A program made the translations under genes and the position numbers. From positions 1-64,000 of the forward strand of contig RXPK01001257.1 of NCBI GenBank assembly GCA_004143645.1: DNA of 64,000 bases. Direction: 5' to 3'. This document shows, piece by piece, positions 1 to 11,990 of the stretch; within the stretch, counting starts at the first letter, position 1; every line of letters begins with the position of its first letter. The notes beneath the pieces are model-generated. The model saw only the letters and a program-made list of their open reading frames with translations, had not been told where the DNA came from and made no database searches. Source of the stretch: Protaetia brevitarsis (Eukaryota > Arthropoda > Insecta > Coleoptera > Scarabaeidae).

Positions 1-373
1 GTTACCAACCAGTAATGGTTTAACTTCTTCTTACTCGCGCTTGAGTAGGCTTATCAGAGAAAATACCATCCCCACCCTATCAGCGTTTTGGTATAGAGTT
101 GACCTTCAGTCGACCTCCATGTTCTTTGTAGTTTCTTTTAGTCTAATCAGGTCCAGATCTCCCTTCTTGCGGAATCCTTAGTGATCCTACATACGGGCTC
201 TGGACCCTAACTTGCCTCATATTGCGTGTAACATTTTTGCGTGAAAATTTTAGAACTCATATTTCACCTAGCCGTGATGTCAACTGGTCACCAAGATCAT
301 AAGACTTAACACCATTGAATTTTTTTGTCGGGTTTTTTTTTGGAAGAGTCGAATCTACACTAACAAAACTTGC
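1..373. other. Noncoding stretch, nothing recognised
   Basis: No long open frame, repeat or RNA signature is visible on either strand. The base composition is mixed. Confidence 0.4.
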
Positions 374-636
374 AACGTCGAACCATCAAGGAAATAACAT
401 CCGCCATGTTATAACCAACATAGCCCCGAAACTAACGAAAAACAAAAACCATTGAAAACTATCTCGAGAGAGTTAACTGTTACTTAAATGTCAAATCCCA
501 ACAAACCTCCAACGTCGAACCATCAAAGAAATAACATCCACCATGTTATAGCCAATATAGCTAACGAAGCAAATCATCGAAAATTATCTCGAGAGAATTA
601 ACAGCTACAGAATGTTAAATGCCAAATCTATACAAG
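374..636. repeat. Two-copy tandem duplication, period 137 bp
   Basis: Two consecutive segments both begin AACGTCGAACCATCAA and continue through ATAACATCC, CATGTTATA and TATCTCGAGAGA to a shared tail AAATG(C/T)CAAATC. The first starts at 374 and the second at 511. They differ by scattered substitutions and a short indel, so the duplication is not recent. No coding frame runs through it. Confidence 0.75.
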
Positions 637-3600
637 GACCACTAATTTCACTATCATATCGTAGTCATAACCCTTCTGATGCCAATCTCACCGGCGAATC
701 CACCATTTACACAAACATAATTGAAACGATGTGATCTTTAGAGGTGTGATCGATCTTATTTCATGACCACCCTCTCCCTCCCTCTGTAGTATACCTGATC
801 CGCCCTTTTAATAAATTACTCCCGAGACAAAAACACGTTTAACCTATTTCCCCCGTCTTCCAAAGAAAACTAATAGAAAAAGTATGACAAGAATCGCGAA
901 AAGTTACATTGGACATGCAGGCAGCCGACCTCATGGGGAATCAAACGGACGGCATCGCGCTCTACTGTCAGCCTGAGAATACTATTTCCCACTGTCGTCG
1001 TGGAAAACGAGAAAGAGTTACCTGTCTTGTGCTGCCCTGGAAGGCGCTCAATTGAATTACAGGCAGCAGACATACGCGCTCTGCTGTCCCATAGAACTTT
1101 GTTTCCTATATTTCTTACGTAGCAGTGTTGTCTATGTGTTAGTGTGCTCTTCCCTCGTCATATTGAAGATTTTACGTGATTTAGGTATTAGAGTTTCCAT
1201 TTTTTACTTGTCTAGAACGAATAACATTTAGGTAATATCGAAGGTATACACGAAACATGGATAGCTTAAAATAAACTCCAAACTGCTTAATAACACTAAA
1301 ATAACTCTGCGAATTCTTCAGGATAAAAAGAGATCCACAGTCGACCGCCAAAACTCGTTGGCCGGCAGCGCTGTAGTAGTAAAAATTCCTTTTCCCAAAG
1401 GTAGGTAATTAAATTATCATTCCGTTCTGCCGGTTAATGAACACGTAATGTAGGGGTGGTAGACAGAGCTACCACTACAGTAGCCGGTGGAAGAAGTCTA
1501 TCCGGAGTACGTCCTTTTGCTACCTCGGCCAGCCATCTCTCGTTCTATCGCAAAATTGCACATCCAAGCAACGTTACCTGTAGTCTGCGTTGGAGTCGCC
1601 TTACAGGGTCGGATTTTCAGGATAGGATAGCTTTGAATTTACAGATATTTTGCTTCTAGAGGTAGTGAAAGAACAACATTCTTTGAGATAGATATTAAAG
1701 AAAATGCTCATGCATGTGTAAGAATTCGAAATTCCATCCTGTATAATGCGAGAATTTAAATTCATTTTATTAATACGTAGTTGATAGGTACCGTGGCATT
1801 TGCTGAGTAGCGTCTACCTAACAGGAAATAATAATCTATTTTCGTTAAAGACTCGCGTAATTAAAATAATATGGTATTACTTTGTATGTTATCTGCTTCT
1901 TTGTTTATTGTATGTTACATATGCTGTTCAGCAGTTTCCACGTTCCTCTCAAGTAGGACGTATGAAAGTCAGAAAAATAACGCCTTCGATCATACTTGCG
2001 CCCTCCTGTAAAGAGAAGCGAAACCAGTTATCGGTGCGAAATGACGTCACAATCAAAGTTTATAAAAACCCTTAACATTGCGGTTTACAATTAATTAGTC
2101 CGCGGTCTTTCAATTTAGCTTCAGGAATAAGCTCGCGTTCCCTTCGTCGGGCGTTTCTAAAACTTAAAATTTAAAACTTCCCTTTTTAGAATTTGTAGTC
2201 AAAATACGCTTAAAAAAATTCGAGAATAGGAAGCAAAAGCTTTCCTCGAGAGGTGATCAGTGATTTTGCGCTAAATCCGTTTCAATTCCCCTTTTTGCTT
2301 TGCTTAAATTTTTGTGGGTGTTGTGTAAGTTTTGTGCCTTATAATTTGGATTACGAGAAGAATTATTTTTCCTACATCGGCCGGTAAAGAATCTGCTTAA
2401 AACTAACCAAAGCAATTACGTGAAAACTGTAACTACTTCGCTCTCTCTCTCCCTTAATAAATAAATGTGTAAGAAAAGTTAATTGAGCTTATGTTAAACA
2501 ACAGAATAAAATTTTAAAATATTCGTTAAGAAAAAATTGTGTTCACTTCTAGTTCACTTGTTATTTTATTTAATTGTGTAGTTTGTTAGTTTTTTTTTTA
2601 ATGTCTTAAAATATTCAATATATAATTGTAAAAATATAAGTCGTTCTATTATTTCGCCATTTAAAAGAAGTTCAGTTTGACCCTTAGAAAGGGGTTGGAG
2701 AGGAAGTTATCATCGGTAAGAGAAAGCCGATGAGAAGGCTAAGTCAACAATCATTAGGCTAACTAACGGCCCTGCTTCGACTGACGGTGGAAAACACAGT
2801 TGGGAAACATCTTTGGCTAACATTACTAAAACCATTCGCTACCGAACAAAAAGTTTGGTTCCCAGCAGTGGCTCGCCAGTCAAAAGGGCAGGAGGGGTTA
2901 CCTGTAAACGAGGTGTTACTCGATTGAATTTGGGCAGACCATCCCCCAAAAGTTTCCAAGTAAGAAAACCCGTTCCGTTACACATGCATTACTCTCGATT
3001 TGCAATATTGATCTCGAAATGTAATTGTAATAGTCCTAGTTCTCAAATAGTGAAAGGATTTCTTTGCTTAAATCGTACAAAAATTTTATTGGATGCATAT
3101 AGGTATCAATGGCGAAAAAGGATTCATTTCCAATTTGTGTCAAAAGCAAAATTTTTGCCTTAATTTGTCCTATAGTTACCTTAGAAACATTTAGACCAAT
3201 CCCATATTCCAAAAAAACAATAGCAGTTTTTTTCCCAAAAGTTAGGAAAATATTTGTCTGAAGTAGTAACAGAAATGATCAACAGAATACTTTTTAAATA
3301 CTCAAAATCAGAAAGTACTATTCAATAAAACATCACAAGCATTTTACAGCAGGTTGAGGAGTTCACTTTTTTGCTCATAAATATGTTCAAGTCTGCATCA
3401 TATATGTATTTTGCATGTAAACCAAAATGGCCAAACCATATTGCTTTTCTTTTAGCCTTGAAATGCAACATCTTCATCATTTTGGCCCGAAAATATCATT
3501 TTGTTTATTAGGCATTAATGGGTGGAGAAAATACTTTTGTCTAAAGATCATGAAAAAGATAATAAGTGGCTTATATCGCTGTAGCCACATCAACTACAAA

Positions 3601-3729
3601 CAGAAGCCTGTGTTCATGCATATAACGACGTATCTAGCTGTTTGGAGTTTGGATGGCTCCTGCGGTATGCGCTCAACTTTTTCTAAATGTAAATAATATT
3701 GAGTTCTGAATTATCGCTCCAGAGGCCTT
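637..3729. other. Long noncoding stretch, nothing recognised
   Basis: Only short unrelated frames occur, none with a recognisable domain. The part from about 2100 to 2660 is strongly AT-rich. Two frames overlap on opposite strands at 2759-2959 and 2813-3163 in a slightly GC-richer patch. Neither has recognisable motifs, so I do not call a gene. Confidence 0.4.
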
Positions 3730-4410
3730 CCCTTTGAGGGCATCTCAAATTGCCTGCGCAAGAATGGAAGGATAGAAATCATCTCCGACAGCCAAGCCGC
3801 CCTTAAAACTTTGCGAGCTGTCAGATTTGACTATGAGGTGGTACTGGGGTGGCACAGAAAGCTAGCGGAATATCTAAATGTTACATTGAGATGGGTGCTA
3901 GGTCACTCTGGTATCAGAGGCAATGAAATAGCTGACATGTTAGCAAGGGGCGCCAGTGAGCTGACGTTCTTAGACCTAGAACCGATGTGTGGTAGCTCAT
4001 ATGGTAGCGTCAAAACGTTTGCCAAATCCCAACTTGCTGCTAGGCATTGCTCCTTTTGGAATGGACTCGCCGGCGCAAGAGTAGGGCTGCATCCGAATGG
4101 GGAATGACTCCCTAAGGCAGGTACAGATTGAGATTACTCACAGGAATCTTAACTCACCCCTGTGCAAGAAGTATGGAAGTGTTGAGGAAACTCCTACTCA
4201 CCTTCTTGTCAACTGCCCTGCAGTGGACGAGAAGGGGTAGTCGCACTTTGGGATCTATCCATTGGACGAACCCAGAGTCGGTAAGTTAACTCTCAGCCAG
4301 ATTGCGAACTTTTTTGATAGGGTAGAGCCTGACTGATAGGGCTAAAATTGACATGAGGGCACAATAGGTTATTCTGGCCGAGTGGCCTTCAAATTAACCC
4401 TGGCTTGCAG
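3730..4410 (+). mobile_element. LINE 3' fragment: RNase H, zinc-knuckle-like tail and 3' UTR
   Basis: In frame from about 3770 the translation reads IISDSQAALKTL, then LRWVLGHSGIRGNEIADMLA at about 3890-3950. These are the DSQAA and GHSGIxGNExAD motifs of the RNase H domain found in R1/LOA/I-type non-LTR retrotransposons. The frame breaks near 4105. A shifted frame continues with a C-x-K...THLLVNC segment (about 4160-4215), resembling the cysteine/histidine tail that follows RNase H in these elements. A further piece reads SQIANFFDRVEPD before a stop near 4335. No RT domain is present upstream, so this is a 5'-truncated, decayed copy. The function in a live element would be removal of the RNA strand during second-strand synthesis. 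Confidence 0.8.
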
Positions 4411-7190
4411 AAATGTTGCAGAAGAATATGCTTTTTTTATAAAATTTACACATCAATGAACGAAATGGCATGGTAAATGTAATAATAAAAAATTGGGTAA
4501 AGCATTTTCATGAAATTTAATTATCAAATTTACCCAATTATGGACTCAAGCACGTATAATAACTCTGTTTTGACTTCAATCATGCTAATTCATTTTCCTA
4601 AATAATCTTCCTGCGTCGGGGCGCTAAATCCGGCCCTGTCGCTTCTCGGGGCACCAAAAAGAGGTCGAGGGTTCACAAACGCTCGACCGGAAAATACCGG
4701 AGCGTCCCGGTCAGAAAATATATAGCACTGTTACGTCAGTAGACGCTGTAGGGACGCCGAAAACCTACTAGCTGCTGACCGAGCAACTGGACTGAAGCCA
4801 AAACCACCACCATAGGCGTCCTAAGGGAAAGAGATAAGGGCTACTCGACGGGGCGCTCTCTACCTGAAATAAACGGAGAGAGCAGTCCATCAAACCGGAC
4901 TCCTGCTAATCCTGCTAATATGTACGTAAATGCGCTCTTCCGACCTCAGCTAAATATCATATCTCTGACCTGTCGGGGATTTCGCGCTAATGAGATAATT
5001 TTTGAGGGAAATTCTAATTAAACAGGGGAGGATGAGAGTATGGAGGCTGGAAAATAAAACAGGAAAGCGTAGATTAAGAGAAGTACCCTTTCGAACGCCG
5101 ATCGATGCTAGGAAAAATCACATCTCAAGACTAATTTACTGAATAAACAAACTTCCGACTCGGGCTTAAATCCAGGTAGATAGAAGTGAAAGCGCGTTTC
5201 ATCGCTAACATAAACAAAATTGCGAAGCGATGGAAATACAGAAACTTCGGAAGTACTTTCATCTGAGAGGGCAAACAGCTTTCAAGGGCAATCATTGAAG
5301 ATATATGTATATATGTACCTTCTCTGTATTTCGTCCGAAATAATTATTATAATGCTCCAGTTTGTGCGAATAAATAAAACGCTTTCGTGTATCGTTGCAG
5401 GTTTTTGGGTGGAGTACAAAAAGAAACGGGCATACACCTGGGCCATGGGGCACACCGTGTGGCGCGTTAGTGCCTGCTGTTCGCGCAGTTCTTGGCGAGG
5501 ATGACGTTGGCCTCTTGGGAGTTGGAAAATGAGAAGATAGCAGAAGGTAAGTGATGTACTACCTACTGTAGTGGGAATCTTAACTTTACATAATTTGAAT
5601 TTGCTGCTATGACATTTGAAAATAACCTCGCGATAAGGAATTTTTGTGCAAGTGTTGAAAATGAAATTTGACGTTTTGTCGACGATAGTGGCATAGTGTG
5701 TTTGTTTTATATTGATATTTTGGCTAAAAATGCCGTACCTACACGACATTTTATAAATAAATTGAATAGTGGCGGTGGGTTTTTCTCATTGGCGCAACGC
5801 AGAGAAGGTTTTGGACTGTTAAACGTTATAAAATTGTTAAAGGCTGTAATAATGTTTGAAATTTTATTATACTTTAGGATATATTATAAATTATTTACAT
5901 TGTTTAATTTATGCAAAAATATAAACGTGCATTTTATTAAAAATATTTTTCAATAAAATTGTAATCTCATTTTCTTAAAATTTCAAGTGCTGCCATCTAA
6001 ATTTTCTCCCATTAATTAAAATATAAAGCGACCTGTAATGTAAATTACCTTAGAATATTACAAAATTTACATTATATTAAATTATAAATGAAATGGAAAA
6101 ATTTACATGGAAATTAATATTTGTTTTTTTTTTTTTAAATAATATAACTATTCTGTGGTAGTAAAATTTTAGCATCAACGGACGCTAAGTTTTGGAATAT
6201 ATTCTGACGCTAATTTTTGCCAAATTAATCGGTTTTTCGATCTTGATTTTGCAGTTTTGGTATTAATTATCATACGTCATTGTCGTGTGAAAGTAGATTA
6301 CAATAATACTGACAGCTATCACTTGAACTTCGAAATTAGTAACGTCACAATGCAACGTAAGATCTCTTAAGGTCTTGTCTTCTGGGTATTGAAGATCATT
6401 CTATAATGATACTCATAAGTAGATATGCTACAGAAGTTCTGGTGCAAAATCTCCTAAGGTTTACATAAAGGATCTTAATTCACATTTTTACTACTTTTTG
6501 CATTGGCCACCCTTACTTGACATAGATGACAGTATCGGTTTTGAAGGGCGACATTTGAATACTAAAATGCCCCGTACAAGTGGCCTTAGGTCTCCAACAG
6601 GAGACCATAAGGTTCGATCTCATGCGGGCTGATGATGACGTCAGAGTGCGTGAGATTTGTATATCAGAGTGCTCCATCACACTGCTGAAGGTCAGCTGTT
6701 TCATACATGGCGTTCTAACGCAAGGGAAGCCCAGTTGATTAACGTCAAAATGGTCGTAGCCTCTAAGCAGATGTTGCTTGAACTCGGAGGTAACTGAGCA
6801 CCATGCGGTGGAAAATAAAAAGCTTTTTGCAGAGAATAAAAAATTGTAGTGTTTCTCCTCTTATTGACCACTGTGCGGCACGGCCCATCATTTATTCTTT
6901 TGAAAAGAATTTATTTATGCAATACATGCGGCTCCTGCGACGCGTTCGGCGCGGTTCAGTGTACGCCTAGCTTAAAGCTAACATCTAACGTTCAAAAATG
7001 TGATGGCCGCCTTCAATACCTTCTTTATAGACGTCTGATTCGAGTGCGATAAGGTGGACCGTCTTAGGGTTCCACCGCCTGAACTAAGGAGTTTTTACTG
7101 TGTTGGGTGCAAACCCAAGCAGTGGTGAGGATCTGCTTAGTGACATCTCAGAGTCGGAATTTGTAGATCGCGATGAATCTGCTCATTCCA
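4411..7190. other. Noncoding stretch with a GC-richer patch at 4600-4930
   Basis: The 4600-4930 part is GC-richer and holds a small inverted repeat around GGTCGAGGGTTCAC...GCTCGACC. It could be an old retroelement 5' region, but nothing identifies it. From 5700 to 6350 the DNA is very AT-rich. At 6590-6605 there is a seven-base-stem hairpin (GGTCTCC AACA GGAGACC) followed by GGTTCGATCTC, which is weakly tRNA-like. No gene is supported. Confidence 0.35.
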
Positions 7191-7214
7191 AACGAACCAG
7201 AGTATCTTTACGAT

Positions 7215-7446
7215 TTACCGTAGCGTGCTCTCCTGAAGTGCTTCAAGGGACTCGAGTCTGGTAAAGGTCATCGGCGTCCAAACAAAAGCACCATAAATCA
7301 AGACAGGCTTTAGGATGGACTTGTGGAGTAGTAGCAACTTACTTGGTAGCTGGAGGGAGCACCTCCGCTCTAACATAGTTCGGATTAAATATGCATAAAG
7401 TAAACATTCACTTACGTCCAGAATTTTACATCTGTTTTTATATGAA
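7215..7446 (-). mobile_element. Jockey-type LINE fragment, RT C-terminal region
   Basis: The minus-strand frame contains KLLLLHKSILKPVLIYGAFVW followed by RLESLEALQESTLR. This matches the conserved stretch after the polymerase core of jockey-clade reverse transcriptases (typically LLLYK.ILKP.W.YG...W, then a block ending TLR). Nothing else of the element is present. It abuts the plus-strand LINE that starts near 7447, so the two fragments lie in opposite orientation with no visible spacer. Confidence 0.7.
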
Positions 7447-8367
7447 GCTATCCCCACATATCTTTCACTTTTTTATGATAACTTATCTACCTTGCTTGAA
7501 ACTCTATTTAGCGTAAACACACCAATTATTCTGTTAGGCGATTTTAATATTGATCCTAACAGAGATTATAACCAATCTTTTATCCTAAATAATATCTTAC
7601 AAACTTACAATCTAAACAATGCTGTACATTTTCCTACGCGTGATAATTTCATATTAGATCACTTTTATAGTTCCTATGTAATAGAAGATATCAAAGTTTT
7701 AATTGTTGACAATTGTATATCGGATCATAGAACCATATTAATTCATTTTCCTCTTACATTGCATAATTCTGATTCCAATCTTGTTACATATAGAAGAAAT
7801 TATAGTAATGATAATATAAACTCGTTTTTTAATGACTTAATGAACGAAGACTGGTTTGATGTTTATAGTTTTCAAGATTGTTTTGAAAAATTATGTTATG
7901 GTATTTTTTTGTTTTGTTTTAATCTACATTTTCCATTATTTCAATTGAAAAAGAAATATCCTGAATTGGGTGATTTCTACATAAAGGCTAAAAGAGAACA
8001 TAATTCACTCGTAGCCAACACTAAGCGTAATTATTATCAATCTAAAATTATTTCTTCAGATAATCATATGAAAGCTGCCTGGAAAGTAATCAAGGAATTA
8101 TCGAATTCAACAACTGTTAAAGATAATGTACAACTGCGTGTTGGTAATGAGTTCACATCTGATCCGAAATTAGTAGCCAATCATTTTAATCAATTCTTTA
8201 CTAATGCGCCTCTACAGATCTCTAATCAATTTACTGGGAGTTCACTTACCAATGACCTTCCTACTCTAGTAAGCAAAACTATATTTTTAAAACCTTTTAC
8301 TTTTTCGGAGCTTGCTAATCTTTTAAACTTGAAATTAAAAAAATTCGTTTTCTGCAGGATCGGATGA
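7447..8367 (+). pseudogene. LINE endonuclease C-terminus and linker, ORF2 part 1
   Basis: The open frame runs from the truncation point. The first listed codon is a TTG at 7492, but the frame is open upstream to 7447 with no stop, so the true start is missing. LLGDFNID carries the conserved metal-binding aspartate and asparagine of APE-type endonucleases; SDHRTILIHF is the final catalytic histidine block. The following 200 residues form the basic linker before RT. The frame is lost near 8345: RT sequence (SAGSDDIPSYV) continues in the adjacent frame. Confidence 0.82.
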
Positions 8368-8731
8368 TATTCCATCTTATGTTATAAAGGCTGTCTTTAC
8401 AGCTATTGTCCCAGTTTTAACTTTTTTAATTAATTTATCTTTCGAGCAAGGTGTGTTTCCGAATTTATTAAAAAATACTAAATTGGTTCCTATTTTTAAA
8501 AAGGGCGACAAGTTACTACCAGAGAATTACAGTAGCTCTTACGTCTTGTTTCTCAAAAATATTTGAATATTGTTTTTTAGATAGGCTGGGGGCATTTCTA
8601 TCTCACTTTAATATTATTACAAATTGCCAACACGGCTTTAGAAAGAATTTCTCTACTTCTATTGCTTTAAATACTTTTATTAATGAAATTATGGCTTCAG
8701 TTGAAAAGGGTAACTATCCAGTGGGTATTTT

Positions 8732-9685
8732 TTGGATTTAAGTAAAGCATTCGATTGTGTTTGCCATAATTTTCTTTTAAATAAATTACAGGCCTATGAC
8801 ATTAGAGAGATTACTTTTAATTGGATTGAGTCTTTCTTGCGAGACCGAACCCAATATGTCAATATCTTACACAACAACAATTCTACATTTAAAAATTTTG
8901 CTTCTGAAGTTTTGCCCATAAATGTTGGAGCTCCACAAGGATCAATTTTAGGTCCTGTACTTTTTTTACTTTATATTAACGATTTTCCTTTGAAATTAGA
9001 TAAAGTTACGATTACTTTATATGCAGATGACATTGCATTAGTAGTGACAGATAAAGATGATCAGATTTTGAATGATACTTGTAATAATTTATTGAGTAAT
9101 GCATCTACATGGTTTGCAATGAATAGGACTCTTGTCAATGAAAATAAAAGCAGTTATTTACGTTTTTATCCCTATCAGCTTCGGCCTACGCCAGGTTTTT
9201 ACTTAGACTTGTCACTGAGTGGCAGACAGCTTACTAATACGGACTATACTAAATTTTTGGGAGTGTGGGTAGATCGGTCTCTCAATTGGAGGGTCCACTG
9301 TGAGAGTCTACTACCCAGACTAAATTCACTTTGTTTTTTATTTGGAAATTTAAAGCCAATTTTAACGCGTCAGCAGATGATTGGTGTGTATTACGCTTAT
9401 GTTTTTAGCAGACTTTCTTATGGAATTATATTTTGGGGAAACTCAACTATGGCTAAAGATATTTTCATCAGCCAGAAACGTATTGTCCGTTGCATAACCG
9501 GCCTAAAAGCTATTGAGTTTTGCAGACCAGTTTATATCAGTTATAAATTATTAACTCTTCCTTGTATTCTTATTCTTGAGCTTGCTCTTTATGCTTACGA
9601 CAATGTTTATAAGTTCCAACTTAATAACGATAAACATAATTATAACACCAGATATAGAAGTGACATAGCCACACCTTTTTCCTAA
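8732..9685 (+). pseudogene. LINE reverse transcriptase, ORF2 part 2
   Basis: 317 residues hold the RT palm: DLSKAFDC, then FNWIESFLRDRTQYV, GAPQGSILGPVLFLLYINDF and TLYADDIALV with the YADD metal-binding pair. It is followed by the thumb-like region KFLGVWVDRSLNW and YGIIFWG. The first methionine listed here lies within the palm and is not the true start; RT blocks upstream (8365-8730) lie in other frames. The protein ends NYNTRYRSDIATPFS, a C-terminal pattern usual for this group. In an active element it would perform target-primed reverse transcription. Confidence 0.85.
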
Positions 9686-10010
9686 TTAGATTAGAAAATT
9701 CTTTTTAGTTGCCAATTAGTTATACTTTTTAATTTTTTTCAGATTTTAAGTAGTATTTAGCTTTGAGTTTTCTTTTTATTGCGGTTCATTTGATTTGCTA
9801 CTATTTTATGTTTTTTTTTTACTCATGCACGTTTGTTTTTTTTTGATTTATTTAATTTAGTTTAATTTACGTTGAATTAGCTTTTAGTTAGGTATCTAGT
9901 TGAGTTTAATTTAATACTTTCGTTTTATTATTTTGTGGCTTTTGTTGACTTGTTGTACACATTTATTTGTCTATATAATCAATAAACTACTATTACTATT
10001 ACTATATAAC

Positions 10011-10450
10011 AATTACCATAGAGCACAAAGAACAAGTCGAAATCTATTCTTCCAATTCCTCTTCCCACAGCGTTAATATAAAACCGATCTCGCTTCCGTA
10101 GAACCGGAAACCACCGTCTCCCATCTCACGCCCCCAACCCCAAAACTCCGGCATTCCTCACGGCCCAGACACAACATGCTTAACCTGCGACATTCCCGTC
10201 ATATTTCGACGTCCGGGTCCTGGATTCCGACAGCGAATATTTCCCATCGTTAAGCGGCTCCGAGTGGGCCAGGTGTCGCGCGCGGTCTCCTCCGGACGGC
10301 ATACATGGCGTACCTTCGCAGCGGGTCCGGCAGAAATTTGGAATATTCAGCGTTCAGGTGGAACTTCGCGTCTGCTCTGCTCTCTCGAGTAGGTTTTGAT
10401 TTATTTCGTGGTCGAAACTGGCTGTGCACTACGGATTCTTTTCGGTTTTA
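10011..10450. other. GC-rich noncoding stretch between two retroelements
   Basis: About 440 bases rich in CpG (for example GTCGCGCGCGGTCTCC near 10275) and with no convincing open frame. It looks like host sequence separating the LINE end from the PLE start. Confidence 0.35.
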
Positions 10451-10451
10451 A

Positions 10452-11398
10452 TTTGGAAGTGTTGTTTTCAAGCAAATCGAAGGATACAAAGGGAATGCAA
10501 CAGTACTACTAAATAAAGAAGATTACCGGAAAAAGATGAATGAACTACTTGACGAGAACACCTACAAGGAAATAAGAAAAGATCCAACGGAGAAGATCAC
10601 AAAAACAGTAAGGGAGAGCATAAAGATTTCATCGATACCTAGAGAGATGCAGAACAGATTGCTACCAAGAGCCGCTAGACAACCCAGGCTGTATGGAATA
10701 CTAAAAATACATAAAGAAGGAGTGCCATTAAGACCGATTGTAAGCAACATTGGATCACCGACCTACGATTTGTTGAAATATTTAGCTAACTTACTAAAGC
10801 CATATACCAGACAAACTACAACGTATGTGAAGAATTCGAAACATTTCGTGGATATTCTGTCTACGCTAAAGACTGAACCTACAGGCATTTTAGTAAGTTT
10901 CGACATTATATCGCTATTCATTAACATACCCACGGAGGACGCACTGGCCTTACTTCCAGAACTTGGACTACAAGAAGACATCATTGAATTAGTGAAACTG
11001 TGCTTATCCACGACATACTTTTTGTATGAAGGAAAACACTACGAGCGGAAGAATGGAACAGCGATGGGAAGCCCTTTATCACCAATAATAAGCCAACTTG
11101 TTTATGGAAGCATTTGAAGAAGAAGCCCTAAGTTCCAGCGACATGAAACCCAAGTGTTGGCTGCGATATGTCGACGATACTTTTGTAATATGGCAACACG
11201 GAGAAGAAAAACTACAACAGTTCTTGGAACACATAAACTCACAGCACGCAGCCATCAAGTTTACCATGGAGAAAGAACAAAATGGAAATCTCCCTTTCCT
11301 GGATGTTATGGTTAAGAAAACAAAAGAGGGAATGCTACAGCACGTAGTATTTAGAAAGAAGACGCACACCGATAGATATCTGCATCTCACCATCATCT
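10452..11398 (+). pseudogene. PLE reverse transcriptase
   Basis: In frame upstream of the first ATG (10536) the translation gives GNATVLLNKEDYRKKM, a block typical of PLE RTs just before the fingers, so the ATG is not the real start. Then come RLYGILKIHKEG, PLRPIVSNIGSPTYDL, an SFDI...SLFINIPTEDAL block with the first catalytic aspartate, and GTAMGSPLSPI. A one-base shift near 11091 moves to NLFMEAFEEEAL and LRYVDDTFVIW, with the YVDD catalytic pair at 11167-11178. NLPFLDVMV and HTDRYLHLT follow. These blocks in this order are specific to Penelope-like elements. Confidence 0.88.
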
Positions 11399-11399
11399 G

Positions 11400-11609
11400 A
11401 TGCAGAAGAAGACATTAATACAAACATTGCTATCCAGAGCCGAAACCATCAGTGACGAACAACATCTTACCAGTGAAAAGATACATTTGGAGAAAGCACT
11501 AAAGAAAATGGTTTACACTGACATCGACATAAGGAGAGCCACTAAGAAGAAGACACACTGGAGACAACTACAGAACCAACGAAGAGTGATGGCGTGTTAC
11601 CTTACATAG
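11400..11609 (+). pseudogene. PLE connection segment
   Basis: The frame after 11398 reads TLLSRAETISDEQHLTSEKI, followed by a helical basic stretch. This corresponds to the region between RT thumb and endonuclease in PLEs (commonly LxxRAxxIcD...). It is separated from both flanking parts by frame changes. Confidence 0.75.
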
Positions 11610-11990
11610 CAGGAGTCACCGAAAAAGTAGGCCGAATTTTGAAGAAACGTAACGTACAAGTACGCTTTGGGACTGCAACGTCGATCCAGCAGTATCTACC
11701 GACCGCAAAGGATAAGATACCCAAGGGGCGCACAGAAGGTATCTACAAGAAAGCATGCCAATGCGGACAGTGCTACGTCGGACAAACAGGTAGAGCCATC
11801 GACATAAGAATAAAGAACACGAGAGGGACGCAAGATAAGAAGGACCGAGCAATCAGCGGTGGCAGAACACATGCACAACACCGGACACAAAATGGATTTC
11901 AAGAATGTAAAAGTAATAACTACCACCAAGAACTACGGGAAAAGACTCCATCAGGGAAGCCATAGAAATAGAGAAGAATAAAACCGTTAA
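11594..11990 (+). pseudogene. PLE GIY-YIG endonuclease
   Basis: The frame contains the block GIYKKACQCGQCYVGQTGR (about 11736-11792). GIY and YVG stand for the two halves of the GIY-YIG signature, the CxCxxC cysteines are those usual in PLE endonucleases, and the arginine of GQTGR is a catalytic residue. RAIDIRIK continues the fold. After about 11830 the expected histidine-containing block (EHMHNTGHKMDF) is in another frame. The domain would nick target DNA to prime reverse transcription. Confidence 0.82.

Larger units (their letters stand above)
7447..10010 (+). mobile_element. 5'-truncated jockey-superfamily LINE (endonuclease end, RT, 3' UTR)
   Basis: This is a non-LTR retrotransposon of the jockey/CR1-like group, truncated inside the endonuclease. 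The recognisable order is endonuclease C-terminus with LGDFNID and the SDHRTI motif, a linker, then RT and a 3' UTR. In the RT, the frames give DDIPSYVIKA, QHGFRK, DLSKAFDC, GAPQGSILGP and the catalytic YADD at about 9019-9030. No RNase H domain follows. The 3' UTR ends at about 10005 with AATAAACTACTATTACTATTACTA, a short TAC/ATT tail typical of LINE 3' ends. At least two frameshifts (near 8340 and 8545-8735) inactivate it. No target-site duplication could be identified. Confidence 0.88.

Noticed and set aside
2759..3163. Overlapping open frames on both strands
   Set aside because: Neither has recognisable motifs, and mutual overlap on opposite strands in a short GC-richer patch is expected by chance.
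6590..6640. tRNA-like or SINE-like sequence (hairpin followed by GGTTCGATCTC)
   Set aside because: The acceptor and D arms do not pair properly and no second copy was seen, so no tRNA gene or SINE is claimed.
6620..6645. CTGATGA word, considered as a hammerhead ribozyme core
   Set aside because: The required downstream GAAA box and helix pairing are not found nearby.
7140..7205. Acidic segment SDISESEF, considered as the N-terminus of a piggyBac-type transposase
   Set aside because: Only about 20 residues, no further transposase blocks and no TTAA-flanked ends.
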